Shown here: positions 58,018-64,000 of the stretch, piece by piece
Numbering within the stretch: position 1 is the stretch's first letter
How the letters are laid out: each line of letters starts with the position of its first letter
Assembly: GCF_032854445.1 (NCBI RefSeq)
Contig: NC_088301.1
Span: 53,493,187-53,557,186 of the forward strand
Origin: Liolophura sinensis
Taxonomy: Eukaryota; Mollusca; Polyplacophora; Chitonida; Chitonidae
Length of the DNA stretch: 64,000 nt
Reading direction: 5' to 3'
Notes under the pieces: generated by a model
What the model was told of the DNA's origin: nothing
Database searches by the model: none
What the model saw: the letters and a program-made list of their open reading frames with translations, nothing else
Position numbers and translations under genes: made by a program

Positions 58018-60875
58018 ATGGTGAAACAATTTTTCAGTAAGTTGTGTGTTGAAATGTTTATATGCCATGCAGTGTTAGCACAAGGAATCATATCACAATA
58101 AGTTCTAGCGTCAAGCTGCCAATGATGACCACTTTTTAAAGGAAAGTGGTGTTTTATGACAACCACCAGAAAGTTGGATGTGAAACATATTAGTGAATTA
58201 TATGGGGTCCAGGTTTCGTATAAAATATTTATAAGGCATATTTTCAGTGCATCAGATTTAGGTAATATCTTAATTATAGTCAGGCATGAAAAATAGTAGT
58301 CACTTGCCTCGTTTGACAGCGTATAAAGTGTTATGCAATGACACTCTTTTCTATTGTACAAGCATTTTTATATGAATCTCAAATAGATTTCCTCACTAGA
58401 AGTGTATATTTCGTCCTACCACCTTGTAGGCAGAGGGGTAGCCTGAGATTGCATGTGAGTTATATTTTGGCAGAGTGCACTTCCTTTAAAAACTGATGAA
58501 ATTGCTGTTTAGTTTGTCATTGCCGATTTATCCAAAGCACAACATCAATCAGTCACGATCAAGGCCACATGAAACATTCTTGCAAATGGCATAACACACC
58601 AATCAGTCAGTCAGAAGAAAAATTTTAAATTTTTCACTTCAACTAAAGAGGTAAATATTGATAGTTGTGTTTCAGAGAAAATTCATAAATAGTCATGTTC
58701 AAATGTACACAAGATATGCTTCATTTTTTTTTTATTTTTTAACTTTTAAAACAAGCGCACACTTTTACTTCTAAAACATTACTGATGCTGTGGTCATTTC
58801 CCTTACAGAAAAGAAAAGTAAAAGACAGTCAACAAGACAGAGATGCAAGATAGAGAAAAAGGTAAAATCATGTGGTTTTTGTTTGAAGCAATAAGTTTTT
58901 AAGACTTTGTCTTTCAGGCAGTGGAATTCCCACAATTTTGCTGCTTTTGATGCTGTTTATGTTTGTTTGTAAAAAATAAGATATCAAGGGATTACTTTTG
59001 ACGTTGAAGTCTTGACAGTATCTGCCAGGTTGAATTGACTGGTTAGTTCCTCTTCTCTCTTCCTGGTCAGCATTTGTCTGATTCTTGAAATCACTGTGAA
59101 GGTATGTTCTGGCTTTAACTTACCATTTTATCACGATTCAGGTGCGAGAGCACAACAGGAAAGTAAAGAAAGAGGATAAAAAGAAAGGACGTAAAAGTAA
59201 GTATCATGTCAGTGAAATTATACCCTCCCAATTCCATAAGTTTTTACATTTGTGTTGAGTTCAAAAGTGAAGTAAAGCCTCATTATAAAATTATGGAAAG
59301 TGAAAGCACTGTGTGATTTTGATGATCTGTAAGCTTGTGTCAGTTAATTTATATCTTACTTAAAGGATACATGAACAGGAGCTATAGAAACAAAGTGTTG
59401 ACAAGGTGACATGTACACAGATATTGCGTGTCTTTTGCCCAACACTGCCCCCTTCCCCCACGTTCATCTGCTCCCCATAACTGCGCCCCTATTCGGCCAG
59501 ACCCGTTCAATCTGTCCCCCTCAGAGTTTAAACAGGGATCACCGTTGACATTGCCGCTGCAAGCTACTTAATTTTCGGACTGACCGCTGGGGCCTGAAGA
59601 AAACTGTACTTTGAAGCCATATTGACCCTCCAAAGTGAAAGTGAAAAAATTAGTTTTGTAGTGTTATTGTATGTTATTACACATGGTAATCTGCACATTA
59701 AGAAATAAAACCAAAGCGTTTCATGTATCCTTAAAGAATTACTTCAGTGAAGGAGTTTAGAGTTTGAACTCTTTTTGTCGTTAAAGCAGTCCTGCTGCAT
59801 CTTGTGACTTGTGAAAAAGGCAACATTAATTGACATTAGTTAACTGATCACTTAATATCTCATCATGTGAAACACCATGTTACAGTAAATGTGATCAGTA
59901 ATAGTTGCCTAACATTTTTGACAGATCAAATGGTACAGTAAGACTATTTTTTAACTTTATTCATGAAAGTGTTTGAACTTGACACTCCCCAGTTATGGGG
60001 GGTGATGACAACAGCACACACCAAATAAACCCGACCACTGATTCACCTTGTACAATCCTAGCAACTTTTTGGCACAAAGCAACAGCCAACCAAGCTCCAA
60101 GATTAATTGTCTACATACTCTGAGACAGTCTCTGATTGCCAGGACTTGTTTAATTCATTGTGGAATGTCCTGTTTACAAGTAGATGTAGATACATGGAAT
60201 ATGGTCATCGTATTGAGATTGTGCAGAAATTGATTTAATCTGGTCCCACTTACATAAAGTTTTGTGAATAAGTAAGTTGTAATTTTTCTTTGTAATCATT
60301 TTATAGGAGTATTACCCAGGTTGATAAAAAAATACAGTGTAAAGTTGGTGCCTTTGCATCATTATCCTGGTACATGTGTATTTTCTCTTTGTGATGTTCT
60401 TTTTCATTTTTTTATGTAAACATATGTTGTGAAATCAATGTCTTAAAAATGCTTTTAACATGCTTTTATTTTTAACAAGGAAAGTCAAAAGACCCTGGTG
60501 TTCCAAACAGTTTACCATTTAAGGAATCTATTCTGAAGGAAGCTGAGGATAGAAAGAAACGAGTAAGTAACTCACCAGCAGGTTTCCTGGGCCATGGGTA
60601 ACTTGTAACCTATCCAGTTTAATCTAGCCTCACATTTACCCTCAGTATCAGCCATATAATCATATGTTGGTGTATTACTGAAATACACACCAATCTCAAA
60701 CGATAGACAAGTTTTCTTAAAGAGAATGTTTGTTTTTACTTCACAGATTCAGGAAGAACAAGAACGAGCAAAAGCAAGACGAAAAAAACAGAGAGAGAAG
60801 ATAATGGACAAAAAGAGGAACTTGGCAAGCCTGACACAAGATGCACAGAGGCGTGGCGCAGCTTTTGATAGGAAG
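58018..60875 (+). CDS. GNL3: GNL3 N-terminal basic domain, exons 1-5
   Basis: Residues 1-113. [35 protein letters not shown] and [20 protein letters not shown] match the GN3L_Grn1 nucleolar domain, which carries nucleolar localisation signals. A Lys/Arg/Glu/Gln-rich coiled-coil-like helix follows ([17 protein letters not shown]). Introns of 772, 280, 1,283 and 184 bases separate the exons. The longest (59,197-60,479) holds no recognisable element. Confidence 0.9.
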
Positions 60876-63800
60876 GTAACCTTTTTAATAAAATGTTGCA
60901 TTATATTAGCTGCCTCAGTTTCCTTAAGCTTGCACCAACCAACTGGTATCTGACCACTCAGGTTACAGGTTCAATTCCTGCTGTCACTGGTTTTGCTGTG
61001 GCTGAGTCAAGAGATTTGTCAGATAACCATAGGGGCCAATTAATCTTTTTCCACCTCTCTTGTTAAATTAACAAATTTTATTTCTGTCTCATCTTTTAAA
61101 AAATAAAAGTGAATTGTTTTGCCTTTGTATGTATCTGTATAAGGTGAGAGCCAGTATTGAGTAATTAACTTTAAAGAATAAATAAAACTCATATGATTTG
61201 GCCTAACATATAAAAGTATAACACAAGGTTATCAGTTTTCTTCTTTGGGCGTAAAAATGGCTTTAAACCACAGTTTTCGTAAGACCCCAGTGGTCAGTTC
61301 GAAAAATAAGTAGCCTGCTGTGGTGATGTCAACAGTGATAACTCAGATCAACTTTGTTGGGTGTAGAACCCAAATTGGGGGTGCTTGGCTGGTTCTGCAT
61401 TCCCAATATGTTCATCAATGATCTCATTTCCAAATGATTTCTAACCATTGATGGAATATATGCATAAAATATATAGATTTAAGAAATACGAAGTATGCCT
61501 CAAAAATGAAAAAAAAAATATCATTTTTTTGGCAAATCTTTCTCCATGTTCCTTGAAAACCATGATCTTCGTTTAATAGTGTACCTTTTCATGTATCCTG
61601 TAATGCATAACTGAAAACGAATACTGGGTCTCAAGTTACATGTAGGTCAAGCCAGACAACTTGACAATGATAGTGCTGCGTTGCTAACCAGTCAATATGA
61701 AGGGTATATGAAGTTCTGACCAACATTTCATGTTATACTATAACTAGGTAAGTTATCATGTCTGATGCCTTTGGAGTTGCACTCCAGTGATCTCCAGTGT
61801 TTAAATAAAAGAAATATTCAGTGATACTCTTTCTGTGTATCTCAGACATCTATGAAGAAAGATGCCGGATCACAACATATTGATGGAAAAGCTGTAGAAG
61901 GGTCTCTCAAAGCATTTTATAAGGAATTTAAAAAGGTAGGCTTTTCCATAGCAGTGATTTGGGTTTGAATTTTATTTAAAATGTTCTTTTTAATAGAATC
62001 CAAATCAAATTGGTATCTTATTTACAAAGAAAGATATTGTAATTCATCTGATAGAGCTTTTTTTCTGCCAACTTTAAAATCTGAATCAAAAATAGAATAG
62101 ACAGAATAGATGTTTAGTGAATAACACATAACTGTTTCACAGTATTTCACTATGATTGTTTTGTGTGTTTTTAAACATCCTTAATCCATATCATGATTAG
62201 TAGAGGTGACCCTAAATGCTCTTTTGCACATCATATAGCCTCTCTGCAGTGTGACTAAACTTACCTGATTCTTATTGCAGCTTCATGTTATACCATGATT
62301 TTGTTTGGTGTTTACTTTGCAAGGTTGTTGACTCGGGTGATGTCATTCTGGAAGTTCTGGATGCCAGGGACCCTCAGGGAAGCAGATGCCAGGAAGTAGA
62401 AGAAGCAGTGTTCAATGCTGGCACTAATAAAAAACTGGTTCTTGTACTCAATAAAATAGGTAAGAAATATTCACATAAATTGAATGACAGTGTGTACTTC
62501 TGGCTATGCCAGACTCTGTTGCACTGTGGCTAAGTAATTATAAATGTCACATTAAATAAATTTAAGCTCATTTTTCTGGTATCATTTACTTCATTACAGC
62601 ATTCAGTTTGAAAGGCCTACATGAAATTGATGCACTTTACACGAAAAAAATTGTGTGCTTTAGTCATAGTTTAGGAATACCCATAATTAATTTATTTGGA
62701 GATAAGTAAATTGTAATGTAGTTATTTACTTGTGCAAATGTATTGTTCATTTAAATACTAGCGATTTCACAACCTACATGTACCCGTGAATAAGGTATGG
62801 AGTACATGTATGGTTATAGTTTTTACATCTTGTGTCATATGTGTCAGTAATTAATAAGTTTGTGTAAAAAAAAAATTTAAAACAAGTTTTTCATTAAAAT
62901 CAGATGTGTAATTTAATGTGCCCACAGGTAACTGACAGTTTAATTTAAAATCAGAACTTCTATTGTTTTCCTTTTGTCTGTCCATATTAAGATTTGGTTC
63001 CAAGAGAGAATGTTGAGGCTTGGTTGAAGTATTTGCGAAATGAGTGCCCAACTGTAGCCTTTAAGGCTTGTACCCAGACACAGAATGAAAACTTGGTAAG
63101 ACTACTACTGTTATTTACATATTATTGACAAGAACATTGTACATGTATACCTTAAACAAGAAAAACCAACCAAATAAATACATGTCTAAATAAATTATGT
63201 AAATACATAAAATTTGTCTTTATTTAAGTTATTTTTTACAACCTATTTATTTGAAGTCGTTCTCACATTAGGTCATTACCCGTGGTACTTGTAGCTTTTT
63301 CCTTTTTGGCTAATGAGGCCACCATGGCTGTTGGGGTAAGCATGGCACGATGACCCAGGAGCCTCTTACCAATTAGGTCGCTGTGAGTTCAAGCTGAGTT
63401 CATAGTGGCTTACTCTGGGAAGTCTGCCACTAACCTGCAGATGGTCGTCAGTTTCCTCCAGGCTGTGCTGGGTTTCCTTCGACCATAATGCTGGCCGCTG
63501 TCATATAAGTGAAATGTTCTTGAAATGGGGTGAAACACCAATCAAATGAATAAATAAATAATGACCTAGAATGCCAATTTTGATTGACGACTGCATGCCA
63601 ATGTCTGTCTCATACAACGCATAGATACATTGGGGACTTGGAAGGCAAAGCAATGTTCCATGCTGGGTTGTTTGAGAACCACGTAGGTGGATAGCACATT
63701 TTCCTGTATCTGACTTCAAAAATAGATAAACAGATGGCTTTGGTCAAGGGATGAGAATTATGGAGCTGATTTTATAATAACATTGCTATAAACACCAAGT

Positions 63801-63988
63801 GGATGCCTCCCTGTGTAAAAGTGACTGGCACTGACTGTTTCAGTCTCGCACTAAGGTGCCCCTGGATCTTGCCAGTGACGACCTGAGAAAGTCCAGCAGA
63901 TGTCTTGGGGCAGACATGTTGATGAAGCTGCTGGGCAATTACTGCAGAAATGCTGACATTAAAACCACAATACGTGTTGGTGTTGTAG
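58018..63988 (+). CDS. GNL3: Nucleostemin (GNL3), first nine exons, runs off window
   Basis: A nucleolar, circularly permuted GTPase of the YlqF/YawG group needed for ribosome biogenesis and cell proliferation. Exons: 58,018-58,036, 58,809-58,861, 59,142-59,196, 60,480-60,562, 60,747-60,875, 61,846-61,935, 62,324-62,459, 62,992-63,095 and 63,844-63,988 (271 residues). All have GT-AG ends and matching phases. The N-terminus has the same length as human to the KIxKK motif (residue 24). G4 (NKID, 186-189) comes before the G1 motif, the hallmark of circular permutation. The last exon ends at VGVVG, just before FPNVGKSS, which must be on the next exon. The gene is head to head with PBRM1. The 19-nt first exon was chosen by phase and length, and is the least certain part. 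Confidence 0.93.
60876..61845 (+). other. GNL3 intron 5, with SINE remnant
   Basis: CAGGTTACAGGTTCAATTCC (about 60,959-60,978) is B-box-like and may be a SINE remnant up to about 61,070. The rest of the 970-base intron shows nothing. Confidence 0.4.
61846..63988 (+). CDS. GNL3: GNL3 permuted GTPase domain, exons 6-9
   Basis: Residues 114-271. [19 protein letters not shown] leads into LDARDP (156-160), then LVLVLNKID (G4), then TVAFKACTQ (G5 region), then [20 protein letters not shown] and VGVVG. The intermediate exon junction splits the Asp of NKID (G/AT). In the DxxLVPR and LGNYCR stretches it resembles human GNL3L more than GNL3, while its N-terminus resembles GNL3. Confidence 0.93.
63315..63570 (+). 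mobile_element. SINE family A copy, near full length, in GNL3 intron 8
   Basis: The tRNA-like head starts TGGCTGTTGGGGTAAGCATG (degenerate A box) and has a B-box-like GTGAGTTCAAGCTGAG 60 bases on. The body follows (GTTTCCTCCAGGCTGTGCTG), then GGCCGCTGTCATATAAGTGA, AATGTTCTTGAAATGGGGTG and an ACACCAATCAAATGAATAAATAAATAA tail in order. About 250 bases. Confidence 0.85.
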
Positions 63989-64000
63989 GTAAGAGCTCTG

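Noticed and set aside
57864-58361. 165-codon - strand ORF opposite the GNL3 first exon
   Set aside because: It overlaps the GNL3 promoter and first intron in antisense, has no family resemblance and cuts across the known divergent gene arrangement.
63315-63400. Possible tRNA gene
   Set aside because: The A and B boxes belong to a SINE head followed by SINE body and tail; no cloverleaf can be closed.

Overview
This is a eukaryotic, intron-rich, AT-rich animal genomic window. The organism is most likely a lophotrochozoan, probably a mollusc such as a bivalve. The evidence is spliced genes with metazoan orthologues, a globin that aligns best by eye with lucinid-clam and nemertean globins, and many tRNA-derived SINEs of a kind known from molluscs. 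I cannot name the species.

Left third (1-25,000): a small globin locus in gene-poor DNA. The last exon of one globin gene lies at 895-1020 on the + strand; the rest of that gene lies left of the window. About 14 kb downstream is a complete three-exon paralogue (15,102-18,360, +), predicted at 146 residues, with the classic globin introns B12.2 and G7.0. Between and after them I see no other gene. The space holds SINE copies of three families (A, B and C here), a 16-unit 68-bp satellite array (5,614-6,680), a GGGAGCAAC-like minisatellite (about 10,640-10,870), a two-unit 130-bp repeat (about 8,040-8,350) and AT-rich simple sequence.

Middle (24,500-57,150): one gene on the - strand, polybromo-1 (PBRM1/BAF180), the large subunit of PBAF chromatin remodellers. 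I assembled 39 coding exons plus the last two bases of the stop codon on a terminal exon. All intron phases agree, and the joined reading frame is 5,247 nt (1,748 residues). Domain order is six bromodomains, two BAH domains, an HMG box, a Gly-Tyr-Pro tract, a Pro-rich tract and the conserved C-terminus. A 200-N assembly gap lies in one intron. The stop codon is split by the last intron, and without that splice the frame runs into a SINE.

Right end (57,150-64,000): a head-to-head promoter region and then, on the + strand, the first nine exons (271 residues) of nucleostemin (GNL3), a circularly permuted nucleolar GTPase that continues past the window. PBRM1 and GNL3 are also divergent neighbours in human, so this is deeply conserved microsynteny. 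The intervening region carries a TATA-like box, two CACGTG E-boxes, CRE-like sites and a decayed RecQ-like helicase fragment.

The proteins do not form one pathway. PBRM1 reads acetylated chromatin, GNL3 supports ribosome biogenesis and proliferation, and the globins bind haem and probably oxygen. The most rewarding points are the conserved divergent pair with a helicase relic in its promoter, the splice-created PBRM1 stop beside a SINE, the three SINE families sharing one 3' core, and the satellite's higher-order structure.
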